From positions 310,001-374,000 of the forward strand of contig JAFXSC010000022.1 of assembly GCA_017525915.1 (NCBI GenBank): a stretch of 64,000 nt of DNA, given 5' to 3'. Of the stretch, positions 37,091-46,264 are shown in pieces. The DNA comes from Ruminococcus sp. (GTDB lineage Bacteria > Bacillota > Clostridia > Oscillospirales > Ruminococcaceae). Both the position numbers and the translations under genes were made by a program. A model generated the notes under the pieces. It had not been told where the DNA came from. It saw nothing but the letters and a program-made list of their open reading frames with translations, and ran no database searches. Positions within the stretch are counted from its first letter, which is position 1; the number at the start of each line of letters is the position of its first letter.

Positions 37091-39687
37091 TGAAAAAAAG
37101 AACGGTAAACAACAACGGTATCACTATCTGTGACAGCATTGTCATGTCTGTCCGGAAAAAAAGGACCGATGTCCGGACGCTTACCGCCGTGCTTATTGCC
37201 ATATCCGGCTATATTGCGGTGATAATGTCGTTCCTTGGGATGTTCAGTCTGCAATTCAGTGCCTTTCCGCTGATAGCAGCCGCCTTTATCTTCTCCGCCT
37301 TCTATATCACGCTGACGGTCATCAGCAAGAAGGCACTCTGGATATACGCCGCCTCGATACTTGTGTTCGCCGGAGCAGCCTATAAGTTCCGCCGGACCTT
37401 GACGCTCGGATTCAAGTTCGTTTACAATGTCATCTACCGCCAGTCCTACCACACTGACGTGGCTTACTACAAGGACCTTGAACCGGACGATGAACGCAAA
37501 GCTGTCACGATACTGCTTATATTCGGGATATGGCTCCTCGCATCTGTGATATACTATTTCACTATCGGCCGTCCTAACCCGATACTTCCCCTTCTCGTTA
37601 CCTTCCCCGTTGTCGAGATAGGGCTCTATAACGGCATTGAGATACCGATCATCTGGGGAATGCTCGTTATCGCATACTGGCTCGCGCTTCTCGCAATGTC
37701 AACTATCGACGTCGGTGAGTACATCGGCGGTACCGGAGGCTTCGTCAGAAAGGACGACCTGTTCTTCCCGAAGCGTCAGATGAAGCTCAAAGTCACTGAG
37801 CGCTGCGGTGCATTCGTTATCGCTGTCGTTATGGCGATATCCCTCGGTGCTATGGCTTATATTAAGTCAACAGGCTATGAGCGTAGCGAGAAGCTCGATC
37901 AGAAACGGCGTGACCTGAGCACAGCTTTCAACGAGTTTTCCTTCAACGATCTCAGCGCAAGCCTTGGACGCATCTTTGAAGCACTCGGCTTTGACTTCAT
38001 GCGTGACAAGAGCCGTCTCGGAAGCAATGACAGCATATCCTACGACAATGAGGTCGAGCTTGTCGCTGCCTTCTCCGACAGATGCAACGGCGCTGTTTAC
38101 CTCAAGAACGAACATAACGCCATCTATAAGGACAGTAAGTGGAGCAGTCTGAGCAGCAGTGCATACGAAAGCCATGCCTATAAGAGCGCTGAAACAAGTG
38201 CGATCAAGCCCGGTGAGTATTACGGTCTTCTTGCTTCTGCGATCTACCCGGAAAGAAATGAGATTCTTGTCACTGTTAAGCCAAAGTCGGAGAATCCGGA
38301 ATACTACGTCCCCTATGGCACTCTCAACCGCGGCTCTCTTGGCTATAAGGAAGATGCTGTGACCATTGATTCATCTGCGGCTGAGCAGACCTACCGCATT
38401 GCTTATATGAGCTCGACCGATGTGCTCGATTCGCTTTCATACACACCGTCTACTATCTATTCCTTCGATGACACATATAATGCTGTCAAGAGCTACGGCG
38501 GTTTCGACTCATTCACAGCTTATTACGGTGAACCTGTTGATTCTGTCGAACAGAGGGAATATAACTACCGCGGCTTTGTTTACAGCAATTATCTGCAAAT
38601 ACCGGACACACCTGAAATGAAAGCGGTCAGAAAGACTTATTCAGATGTGCTCCGCGGCTGCACCGAACACTCCAGCAACAAGTTCAAGATCGCTACGCTC
38701 TACGCTATCAAGGAAAAAATGAGCAGTGACACGACCTACACGCTCTCACCGGGACGCACTCCGATGAGCCGCGATTTCGTCAATTACTTCCTGCTTGAAA
38801 ACCATAAAGGGTACTGCGTACACTATGCCACATCAGGCGTAATGCTTGCAAGAATGGCCGGAATCCCTGCGAGATATGCTTCCGGCTACGTCGTAGTCGG
38901 TTCGGATTTTGACAATGCCAAGAAAGACTTCGGCGGTTCCTATATACTGAATATCAAGGACAGCCGCAGTCACGCATGGGCTGAGGTATATCTCGACGGA
39001 TTCGGCTGGGTGCCGTTTGAATTCACTTCCGGATACAGCGAGAACGCTATACAGTCCGGCAGACAGCAGAATCAGAACGGCACCAGCACAAGCACTACCA
39101 CCGCGCTTACAACTACGGTCACGACTACAAAGAATCCCGCAGTTACAACTTCCGCTTCTCCACGTCAGACCGCTACAACACTTCCCGGCGGCAGCAAAGT
39201 CACAACCTCCGCCGCATATACTCAGCCTACATCAGGCAGCAGCAAGGGATTGCCGACAGCGGTCAAGGTGCTGATACTCGCCGTTCTCATAATAGCCGCT
39301 GCCGTGTCCGGAATACTTATCCGGCGGAAAATGATGCTCATCAAGCGTGAACGCAGCTTCACGACCGGTACTCCCGGTGAACGTATCGGCGAGATCTACG
39401 CCTACGCTCTCAGCCTTCTCGGAATTCTCGGCGTAACAAAGGGCGATGCCAGCTATACCGATTTTGCAGATTCGGTTGAAGAACAGTTCGCCGGTAAGCT
39501 GTTTGAGAAAGGTACATTCCGAAGGCTCATGGACATTTCGCTCGGCTCGGCATTCAGTCCCGGAAACGCATCTGATGCAGAAATATCCGACTGTATCAGT
39601 ACGGCACGTTCAATTGCTTCAAGGATCTATGAGGAAGCTTCCTTCAAAGAAAAGCTTTCCCTGAAATATTTCAAAGTATTGTACTAA
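37090..39687 (+). CDS. Membrane-anchored transglutaminase-like protein (TgpA-type)
   Basis: 865-aa protein. There are about five N-terminal membrane helices (to residue 260), then a large extracytoplasmic part. The transglutaminase-like core is at about 560-650: catalytic Cys in NHKGYCVHYATSGVMLARMA and catalytic His in DSRSHAWAEVYLDG, with the Asp in the following strand region (WVPFEFTSGY lacks an obvious one). A Thr-rich linker (about 655-715) and one more membrane helix (KVLILAVLIIAAAVSGILI) lead to a cytoplasmic C-terminal domain of DUF4129 type. Such proteins may cleave or cross-link peptides in the cell envelope. MoxR-DUF58 genes precede it. Confidence 0.88.
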   Translation: MKKRTVNNNGITICDSIVMSVRKKRTDVRTLTAVLIAISGYIAVIMSFLGMFSLQFSAFPLIAAAFIFSAFYITLTVISKKALWIYAASILVFAGAAYKFRRTLTLGFKFVYNVIYRQSYHTDVAYYKDLEPDDERKAVTILLIFGIWLLASVIYYFTIGRPNPILPLLVTFPVVEIGLYNGIEIPIIWGMLVIAYWLALLAMSTIDVGEYIGGTGGFVRKDDLFFPKRQMKLKVTERCGAFVIAVVMAISLGAMAYIKSTGYERSEKLDQKRRDLSTAFNEFSFNDLSASLGRIFEALGFDFMRDKSRLGSNDSISYDNEVELVAAFSDRCNGAVYLKNEHNAIYKDSKWSSLSSSAYESHAYKSAETSAIKPGEYYGLLASAIYPERNEILVTVKPKSENPEYYVPYGTLNRGSLGYKEDAVTIDSSAAEQTYRIAYMSSTDVLDSLSYTPSTIYSFDDTYNAVKSYGGFDSFTAYYGEPVDSVEQREYNYRGFVYSNYLQIPDTPEMKAVRKTYSDVLRGCTEHSSNKFKIATLYAIKEKMSSDTTYTLSPGRTPMSRDFVNYFLLENHKGYCVHYATSGVMLARMAGIPARYASGYVVVGSDFDNAKKDFGGSYILNIKDSRSHAWAEVYLDGFGWVPFEFTSGYSENAIQSGRQQNQNGTSTSTTTALTTTVTTTKNPAVTTSASPRQTATTLPGGSKVTTSAAYTQPTSGSSKGLPTAVKVLILAVLIIAAAVSGILIRRKMMLIKRERSFTTGTPGERIGEIYAYALSLLGILGVTKGDASYTDFADSVEEQFAGKLFEKGTFRRLMDISLGSAFSPGNASDAEISDCISTARSIASRIYEEASFKEKLSLKYFKVLY

Positions 39688-39700
39688 GGAGGTACTTAAA

Positions 39701-40240
39701 ATGAAAGCAGACAATTCCGGTTTTATCGCAAAAGGCCTTGCATACCTTATCTGCGGCGTTCTCATCGGCTTTTTCCCCGGTATAATCTCCTGGATATTCT
39801 ACATCATCGGCGGAATAATCATTCTCAGCAGCGTTTTAATGCTGATAACCGGCGCAAGCAGCGGCATGGACGGCACACTTGTTGGCGGAACTATTGCCGG
39901 CATAATAGTCGGAGTGATAGTCCTGCTGCTCCCTCGCATCATCTCAGTAGGCATACCGATCGCCGCTGGCATAATATTTATAATATCCGGTGTTTCAAGG
40001 CTTTACAAGTCGATAAGGGCAAAGGAAGATTCCGGCAACCTTAAAACAGCCGGCATCGTTTTTGGTGCGCTGCTCACAGCATTCGGCGGATTCCTCCTGT
40101 TCAATCCTTTCAAGGCAAGCAGGATAATCTGCCTGATAATCGGTCTTATGCTAATCGCACTCAGCGTACTCAATTTCTACGCTGCACACCTTCTTCACCA
40201 GAGGAACAAGAATGCAGTCCCCGATACCATAGACGTCTGA
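39701..40240 (+). CDS. DUF308/HdeD-like membrane protein
   Basis: 179-aa protein with six hydrophobic helices in three hairpin pairs (GLAYLICGVLIGFFPGIISW; IAGIIVGVIVLLLPRI; IVFGALLTAFGGFLLFNPF), the DUF308 pattern of HdeD. HdeD is linked to acid resistance in E. coli, but the role here is unknown. AAGGAGGTA precedes the ATG. Last gene of the MoxR operon. Confidence 0.85.
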   Translation: MKADNSGFIAKGLAYLICGVLIGFFPGIISWIFYIIGGIIILSSVLMLITGASSGMDGTLVGGTIAGIIVGVIVLLLPRIISVGIPIAAGIIFIISGVSRLYKSIRAKEDSGNLKTAGIVFGALLTAFGGFLLFNPFKASRIICLIIGLMLIALSVLNFYAAHLLHQRNKNAVPDTIDV

Positions 40241-40254
40241 ACATTACAAAAGAA

Positions 40255-40281
40255 AACGGCTGTACAGATCGTACAGCCGTT
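40255..40281. terminator. Bidirectional terminator, DUF308 gene / glgA
   Basis: Perfect 11-bp stem AACGGCTGTAC/GTACAGCCGTT with loop AGATC, then ATTTTTATG on the plus side and TTTCTTTTG on the minus side. Confidence 0.88.
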
Positions 40282-40285
40282 ATTT

Positions 40286-41704
40286 TTATGAATTCATGAG
40301 TTCTTTATAGTTCTCGATGTAGATATCAGCTGAAGCCTTCCAGCTGTAATCACAGTTCATCGCGTTTGTGATAAGTGACTCCCACGCCGGCTTATCGTCA
40401 TACACGCTCTTTGCTCTGCGTATAGCGTCAAGCATATCATTAGCGTTGTATGTCTTGAAGTTGAAACCGTTTCCGTTAGCACCGCCGTTGTCACGGACAG
40501 TGTCTCGCAGACCGCCGGTCTCACGGACGATCGGGATAGTACCGTATCTCATCGCTATAAGCTGAGCAAGTCCGCATGGCTCACTCTGCGAGGGCATCAG
40601 GAACATATCCGAACCTGCATATATCTTGCGCGAAAGCTCAGGTACAAAGCCGAGAGTAACAGATACTCTGCCGGGATAACGTGCAGCCATCTCGCGGAAG
40701 AAATCTTCATATATCTTCTCACCTGCGCCGAGAACGGCAAACTTCATGCCCATTCCCACGATCTCCTCAAGAACGCAGCGTATGAGGTCAATGCCCTTAT
40801 GATTGACGAAACGAGTAACGATACCGATTATTGGCTCGTCGCCCTGTTCAAGCCCGAGCATTTCACAGAGTGCCCGCTTGCATTCAGCCTTTCCGCTGTG
40901 GTTAGATGCGGAGTAGTGTCCGGAGATTGCCGGGTCAGTCTCAGGTGAATACAGCTCAGTGTCTATGCCGTTGAGAATGCCGCGTAGCTTATACTGCTTT
41001 GTTACAAGTATACGGTCAAGGCCATGTGCATACCATGGGTCAAGTATCTCCCAGGCATAGCTCGGACTTACCGTTGTTATACGGTCGGCTGCCTCGATAG
41101 CGCCCTTCATCATATTGATGTAGCCGTCATACTCCAGAATATTGGCATTGTACATCGGTATACCCATGACTTCGTTGAGTATCTCCTTGCCGTATTTGCC
41201 CTGATACTCGATGTTGTGGATAGTAAAGACGTTCTTTATGCCGTCATATCCCTGCTGATACTTGTAATAAACATTGTAATACACCGGGATAAGAGCGGTC
41301 TGCCAGTCGTTCGAGTGAATAATATCAGGCTTGAAGTCGATATACTTCAGCATTTCGAGCACTGCTCTGTCGAAGAATACAAATCTTTCACAGTCATCGT
41401 AGAAGCCGTAAAGACCGTCACGAGAGAAATAATACTCGTTGTCGATGAAATAATAGGTTATGCCGTTCCATTCAGATTCAAAGATGCCGCAATACTGTTT
41501 GCGCCAGGAAACATCGACCGTCATATTCTTCACGAAGGTCATTTTCTCGCGGAATTCCGGGCTTATGCTCTTATAGAGCGGTATAACGATACAGCATTCA
41601 TGTCCGGCAGCATTTATGGTCTTTGGCAGCGAGCCTACAACGTCAGCAAGTCCTCCTGAGGCTGCGAACGGTACGGCTTCGCTTGAAGCAAATAATATTT
41701 TCAT
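40286..41704 (-). CDS. glgA: Glycogen synthase (ADP-glucose type)
   Basis: 472-aa GT5 enzyme that elongates alpha-1,4-glucan from ADP-glucose. The N-terminus reads SSEAVPFAASGGLADVVGS: the KTGGL motif, whose Lys15 binds ADP-glucose in E. coli, is ASGGL here. Other GT5 motifs are intact: HSNDWQTALIP, FTIHNIEYQG, GIVTRFVNHKGIDL, SQSEPCGLAQLIAMRYGTI and ETGGLRDTV. GGTGATC precedes the ATG, 15 bp after glgD. The Lys to Ala change was verified in the codons (GCA GCC TCA). Confidence 0.93.
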   Translation of the reverse strand: MKILFASSEAVPFAASGGLADVVGSLPKTINAAGHECCIVIPLYKSISPEFREKMTFVKNMTVDVSWRKQYCGIFESEWNGITYYFIDNEYYFSRDGLYGFYDDCERFVFFDRAVLEMLKYIDFKPDIIHSNDWQTALIPVYYNVYYKYQQGYDGIKNVFTIHNIEYQGKYGKEILNEVMGIPMYNANILEYDGYINMMKGAIEAADRITTVSPSYAWEILDPWYAHGLDRILVTKQYKLRGILNGIDTELYSPETDPAISGHYSASNHSGKAECKRALCEMLGLEQGDEPIIGIVTRFVNHKGIDLIRCVLEEIVGMGMKFAVLGAGEKIYEDFFREMAARYPGRVSVTLGFVPELSRKIYAGSDMFLMPSQSEPCGLAQLIAMRYGTIPIVRETGGLRDTVRDNGGANGNGFNFKTYNANDMLDAIRRAKSVYDDKPAWESLITNAMNCDYSWKASADIYIENYKELMNS

Positions 41705-41719
41705 AGCTGATCACCGCCA

Positions 41720-42841
41720 TCAGATCTTTCCGTCCTTACCGATATACAGCGGATAGGTATCTGAGCCTGTCAGCACCTTCTCACTGCTTATCTCAACATT
41801 CTTATCAGTTATTACAGAGGAAATATTGCACTTGCTGCCGACCTTTGTGCTCTGGAGGAGGACGCAGTTCTTTACGACTGTGCCCTTACCGACCTTAACA
41901 CCGCGGAACAGTATAGAATTCTCAACTGTACCCTCGATGATGCAGCCGTCAGCGATGAGGGAGTTCTTGACATTGGATTCGAGACCGTACTTAACAGGAC
42001 CGTTGTCGCCTATCTTTGTGTAGACAGGGAGAGAGGGCTTGAAAAGTGCATTTCTCTTATTGGAATCAAGCAACATCATGCTTGCCTGGAAATAACTCTG
42101 TACACTGTCTATCCTTGTGAAGAAATCCTTGTGCTCATATCCCATGATGTGATACTCGTCCTTCTTGCCCTGGAGGATCTCACGGGTAAAGCTGTACTGA
42201 TTTCGGCTTGCAGCTTCAAAAACTATCTTCTTGAGGAAGTCCTTGCTGATTATAAAGCTTTCGAGCCAGAGGTTGCATTCACCCGAAATCTGCGGGTTTA
42301 CGAGAACGTCCTTGAGGCGGTTGTCCTCAGAGAATTCGAGGATAGTCGCGCAGGAATTCTTCTCGCTGTCATACAGTCCCTTGCTGTAAATGAGAGTAAT
42401 ATCAGCTTCGTTGGACATATGCTGCTTAAGGATAGGATTGAAGTCTATCGTTGTGATGATATCACAGTTTGACATGATGACATACTTTGCGGAAGAATGC
42501 TCAACGAAGCTCCATACATTGTTCAGAGCATCGAGCCTTCCCTTGTATATACCACCTGTCTGGCTGTATGGCGGAAGCAGATGCAGACCGCCCTTCTTAC
42601 GCGAGAGATCCCAGTCGCGTCCTGATCCGAGGTGATCGAGGAGCGATCCGTAATTCGACTTTGTTATTACGCCGACCTCCGCAACACTCGAATTCACCAT
42701 GTTCGACAACGGAAAGTCGATAAGTCTGTAACGTCCCCCGAAAGGTATTGAACCCATAGTCCGCTGCTTTGTGAGCTCGCTGACATATGAATCGTGCATA
42801 CTTGCAAATATTAGTCCTAATACATTGTAATTTACGCTCAT
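41720..42841 (-). CDS. glgD: Glucose-1-phosphate adenylyltransferase regulatory subunit GlgD
   Basis: 373-aa subunit that, in Firmicutes, forms heterotetramers with GlgC and raises its activity. It keeps the fold ([20 protein letters not shown]) but lacks the catalytic GGxGxRL loop at the N-terminus (YNVLGLIFASMHDSYVSELT), so it is probably non-catalytic. The C-terminal left-handed beta-helix has hexapeptide repeats (GVKVGKGTVVKNCVLLQSTK). CGGAGGAG precedes the ATG. Confidence 0.94.
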   Translation of the reverse strand: MSVNYNVLGLIFASMHDSYVSELTKQRTMGSIPFGGRYRLIDFPLSNMVNSSVAEVGVITKSNYGSLLDHLGSGRDWDLSRKKGGLHLLPPYSQTGGIYKGRLDALNNVWSFVEHSSAKYVIMSNCDIITTIDFNPILKQHMSNEADITLIYSKGLYDSEKNSCATILEFSEDNRLKDVLVNPQISGECNLWLESFIISKDFLKKIVFEAASRNQYSFTREILQGKKDEYHIMGYEHKDFFTRIDSVQSYFQASMMLLDSNKRNALFKPSLPVYTKIGDNGPVKYGLESNVKNSLIADGCIIEGTVENSILFRGVKVGKGTVVKNCVLLQSTKVGSKCNISSVITDKNVEISSEKVLTGSDTYPLYIGKDGKI

Positions 42842-42857
42842 ACTACAACTCCTCCGA

Positions 42858-44084
42858 TCAGATATTTTCTCCGATTATCTTCTTTGGCTCAACTACCTTG
42901 TTCTCGGAAACAGTTACGTTATGACCGACTACTGCTATGCCCCAGTCATCACGGTTCTCGATAGTCTCAGGGCTTGCGCCTATCCTTGCGCCACCCTCAA
43001 CGATGCAGTCCTCGCCGACAATGGCATACTCAACAACTGCGCCGGACTTTATGACTGTGCCGGGCATGATGATACTGTAATTGACAGTAGCGCCCTTCTC
43101 GATAGTAACACCTGAGAATACGATTGAAAAATCAACAGTTCCGTCGATAGTGCTGCCTTCTGATATCATGGAGTTCTCGATATTTGCATTATCACCTATG
43201 TACTGCGGAGGCTTGTTGCTGTTTCTTGAATATATCTTCCAGTTCGGGTCATAAAGGTCAAGCGGAACGCTCGGGCTGAGAAGATCCATATTAGCCTCCC
43301 AGAGTGAATCAAGAGTTCCTACGTCCTTCCAGTAGCCCTCGAACTCATATGCAAAAAGTCTCTGCTTATCGCGCAGCATCGAGGTGATGATGTCCTTGCC
43401 GAAGTCCTTGGACCACGGCTCACCGCGGTCACGCTTGGCATTGGCATCCTGCTCGTTCTCGATGAGGTACTTGCGGAGCTTATCCCAGCTGAATACATAA
43501 ATACCCATTGATGCGAGAGTGGACTTCGGAACCTTCGGCTTCTCAACGAAGTCGATGACCTGATTCTGCTCGTCGCATATCATGATACCGAAGCGTGAAG
43601 CCTCAGCCTTCGGCACGTCGATAACGGATATAGTGCAGTCAGCGTTGTTTGCAACATGGAAATCCACCATCTTTGAATAGTCCATCTTGTAGATATGGTC
43701 ACCGCCGAGAACTACGATGTACTCGGGGTCATATCTCTCAATAAAACGCATATTCTGATATATAGCGTTAGCAGTTCCCTCATACCACGAAGCGCCTGCC
43801 TGTGTCTCATACGGCGGAAGGACATGAACGCCTCCGTTCATCTTATCAAGATCCCACGGCTGACCGTTGCCGATATACTCATTGAGCACAAGCGGCTGAT
43901 ACTGGGTGAGAACGCCTACGGTATCAATACCGGAATTGGTGCAGTTTGAGAGAGGGAAATCTATGAGTCTGTATTTGCCGCCGTAGGGTACGGCAGGCTT
44001 AGCTACGTTTTTAGTCAGTGCATACAGTCTGCTTCCCTGACCGCCGGCAAGGAGCATTGCAACGACTCTCTTCTTTGTATTCAT
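42858..44084 (-). CDS. glgC: Glucose-1-phosphate adenylyltransferase catalytic subunit GlgC
   Basis: 408-aa enzyme making ADP-glucose from glucose-1-phosphate and ATP. The nucleotide-binding loop is [20 protein letters not shown], followed by [13 protein letters not shown], the metal Asp in [13 protein letters not shown] and the sugar-binding VEKPKVP. The C-terminal beta-helix is allosteric. It sits 35 bp after glgB and 16 bp before glgD. Confidence 0.96.
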   Translation of the reverse strand: MNTKKRVVAMLLAGGQGSRLYALTKNVAKPAVPYGGKYRLIDFPLSNCTNSGIDTVGVLTQYQPLVLNEYIGNGQPWDLDKMNGGVHVLPPYETQAGASWYEGTANAIYQNMRFIERYDPEYIVVLGGDHIYKMDYSKMVDFHVANNADCTISVIDVPKAEASRFGIMICDEQNQVIDFVEKPKVPKSTLASMGIYVFSWDKLRKYLIENEQDANAKRDRGEPWSKDFGKDIITSMLRDKQRLFAYEFEGYWKDVGTLDSLWEANMDLLSPSVPLDLYDPNWKIYSRNSNKPPQYIGDNANIENSMISEGSTIDGTVDFSIVFSGVTIEKGATVNYSIIMPGTVIKSGAVVEYAIVGEDCIVEGGARIGASPETIENRDDWGIAVVGHNVTVSENKVVEPKKIIGENI

Positions 44085-44119
44085 ATAATTCCTCCTAAGT
44101 TGTTGGTGTTAAGACTGCT

Positions 44120-46087
44120 TCAAGCCTTTCTGGTGCGCTTTGCACGGGGCTTGGAGGCTGTATCTGCTGATTCTTCAGCCTTCGGTGCTCTGTGTTTTAC
44201 CGGAGAATACTTCAGGTAGATAACCGAGAGCGGAGCAAGGGTCATGGAAATGCTCTCATCAAATCCGTGCATACCTATTGAATCGGACTTGAAGGACTTC
44301 TCGGTTATGCCGGAGCCGCCGAATTCCACAGCGTCGGTATTGAACACAAGCTTGTACTTGCCCTTCTGCGGAACGCCGATCCTGTAATCGCGGCGCTCAA
44401 CGGGAACAAAATTGCATACAGTTATGAGCTCTTCACCGTTGTCATCAATACGTCTGAAAGCGATAATGCTCTGCTTATAATCGTCATTGGAGATCCAGCT
44501 GAATCCGCTCCATGAGTCGTCATTCTCCCAGAACGGTGAGTTTTCGATATAGAACTTATTGAGCTTTTCCGAGAATTTCAGAAGATTCCTGTGCGAATCG
44601 AAATTCATGAGATCCCAGTCGAGCTGCGACTTGTAATTCCACTCGTTCATCTGACCGAATTCCTGTCCCATAAAGAGGAGCTTCTTTCCGGGATGAGCCA
44701 TCATATAAGCAAGGAAAGCGCGGTAAGAGGCAAATTTCTGTTCATATTCGCCGGGCATTTTGTTTATCATCGAGCATTTTCCGTAAACTACCTCGTCGTG
44801 TGATATCGGGAGGATATAGTTCTCGGAAAACGCATAAAAGAACGAGAATGTGAGCTTGTCATGATTAAAGGCACGGTATATCGGGTCAAGGGACATATAG
44901 CTGAGCATATCGTTCATCCAGCCCATGTTCCACTTGAAGTTGAAGCCGAGACCGCCGATGTCGGTAGGCTTTGTAACGAGAGGCCATGCAGTTGACTCCT
45001 CGGCGATCATGAGAGCGTCGGGGTGCTTCAGGAAAACAGCTTCGTTAAGGCGCTTCAGGAACTCAACAGCTTCAAGGTTCTCGTTGCCGCCATAGATATT
45101 TGCAGCCCATTCTCCGTCGCGCCTGTCATAGTCAAGATAGAGCATCGAAGCAACAGCGTCAACGCGGAGACCGTCAACATGGAACTCGTCGAACCAGTAA
45201 TTAGCGCTCGAAATGAGGAACGAGCATACCTCTGCCTTTCCGTAGTCGAAAACGCGGGTGCCCCACGCCTTGTGCTCTTTCTTGCGGTCGTCCGTATACT
45301 CATAGCAGCAGGTTCCGTCAAACTCATAGAGTCCTGCCTCGTCCTTCGGGAAGTGTGCAGGCACCCAGTCGAGAATGACGCCAACGCCGTTCTCATGGAA
45401 CATATCGACCATTTTCCTGAAATCGTCAGGAGTACCGTATCTCGAAGTAGGAGCAAAGTAGCCGGTAACCTGATAGCCCCACGAGCCGTCAAACGGATAC
45501 TCCGTGAGCGGCATGAATTCAACATGGGTATATGACATCTTTTTCAGATAAGGGATTATCTCCCTTGCAAAAGTTACATAATCAAGGAATATATCATCGC
45601 CGTAGTTCTTCCACGAGCTGAGATGCACCTCATAGATATTGACAGGGCTCTTGTAGATGCTCTTGTCCTTCTTCTCCTCATACCAGCGGAAATCGCTCCA
45701 TTCAAAACTGCTCTCGAAAATCTTGGAAGCAGTTCCGGGGCGTGTCTCGAAATGAGGGGCGTAGGGGTCGGCTTTCAGCAAGATCTTTCCGTCCTTGGTT
45801 TCAATGCTGTACTTATATGCATCAAACTGTGCAAGGCCGGATATTTCCGTCTCCCATACTCCGTCAGAAATGATCTTCATGGGATTGACGCTTCTGTCCC
45901 AGTTGTTGAAATCGCCGACAACAGAAACGCTCACTGCATTAGGAGCCCAGACGCGGAAGGTGAAGTAATGTCCCCTTCCCCTCTTTCTGGAATGAACGCC
46001 GAAAAACTTATATGCTTCATAATTCTTACCCTGATAGAAAAGGTAAAGCGGAAAATCATTAGGGTTTGTTATATTATTAACTGCCAT
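44120..46087 (-). CDS. glgB: 1,4-alpha-glucan branching enzyme
   Basis: 655-aa GH13 enzyme introducing alpha-1,6 branches. The N-terminal CBM48 (about 20-130) precedes the catalytic barrel, with the nucleophile Asp in FHVDGLRVDAVASM, the acid Glu in LMIAEESTAW and the ISHDEVVYGK motif. The C-terminal tail after about residue 630 (KHRAPKAEESADTASKPRAK, then RTRKA) is basic, Ala/Lys/Arg-rich and unlike a folded domain. AAAGGAGGT precedes the ATG. First gene of glgB-glgC-glgD-glgA. Confidence 0.96.
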   Translation of the reverse strand: MAVNNITNPNDFPLYLFYQGKNYEAYKFFGVHSRKRGRGHYFTFRVWAPNAVSVSVVGDFNNWDRSVNPMKIISDGVWETEISGLAQFDAYKYSIETKDGKILLKADPYAPHFETRPGTASKIFESSFEWSDFRWYEEKKDKSIYKSPVNIYEVHLSSWKNYGDDIFLDYVTFAREIIPYLKKMSYTHVEFMPLTEYPFDGSWGYQVTGYFAPTSRYGTPDDFRKMVDMFHENGVGVILDWVPAHFPKDEAGLYEFDGTCCYEYTDDRKKEHKAWGTRVFDYGKAEVCSFLISSANYWFDEFHVDGLRVDAVASMLYLDYDRRDGEWAANIYGGNENLEAVEFLKRLNEAVFLKHPDALMIAEESTAWPLVTKPTDIGGLGFNFKWNMGWMNDMLSYMSLDPIYRAFNHDKLTFSFFYAFSENYILPISHDEVVYGKCSMINKMPGEYEQKFASYRAFLAYMMAHPGKKLLFMGQEFGQMNEWNYKSQLDWDLMNFDSHRNLLKFSEKLNKFYIENSPFWENDDSWSGFSWISNDDYKQSIIAFRRIDDNGEELITVCNFVPVERRDYRIGVPQKGKYKLVFNTDAVEFGGSGITEKSFKSDSIGMHGFDESISMTLAPLSVIYLKYSPVKHRAPKAEESADTASKPRAKRTRKA

Positions 46088-46111
46088 GATCCTACCTCCT
46101 TTGCTCTTTCT

Positions 46112-46140
46112 ATTTTAACAGATTTACCAGAATTATTCAA
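46112..46140 (-). promoter_or_regulatory. Promoter of the glgBCDA operon
   Basis: Minus strand TTGAAT (46140-46135), 17-bp spacer, TAAAAT (46117-46112), 25 bases before the glgB start. The TTAGTGCAT motif seen near rpsO recurs about 58 bp further upstream (46198-46206). Confidence 0.7.
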
Positions 46141-46264
46141 GCTTTTTCGCAAAACGGGTCAAATTTTCAGACGATACACTAATTTTACCGCAGGTTATTA
46201 GTGCATTTTGACATATTTCTTAAAAGCTATTGCCGATGACCTTTGTTAATATGCACACATTGCA

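Noticed and set aside
39050-39250. Thr/Ser-rich repetitive stretch, considered as a tandem DNA repeat
   Set aside because: It is a low-complexity linker inside the transglutaminase-like protein; codons vary and there is no regular period.
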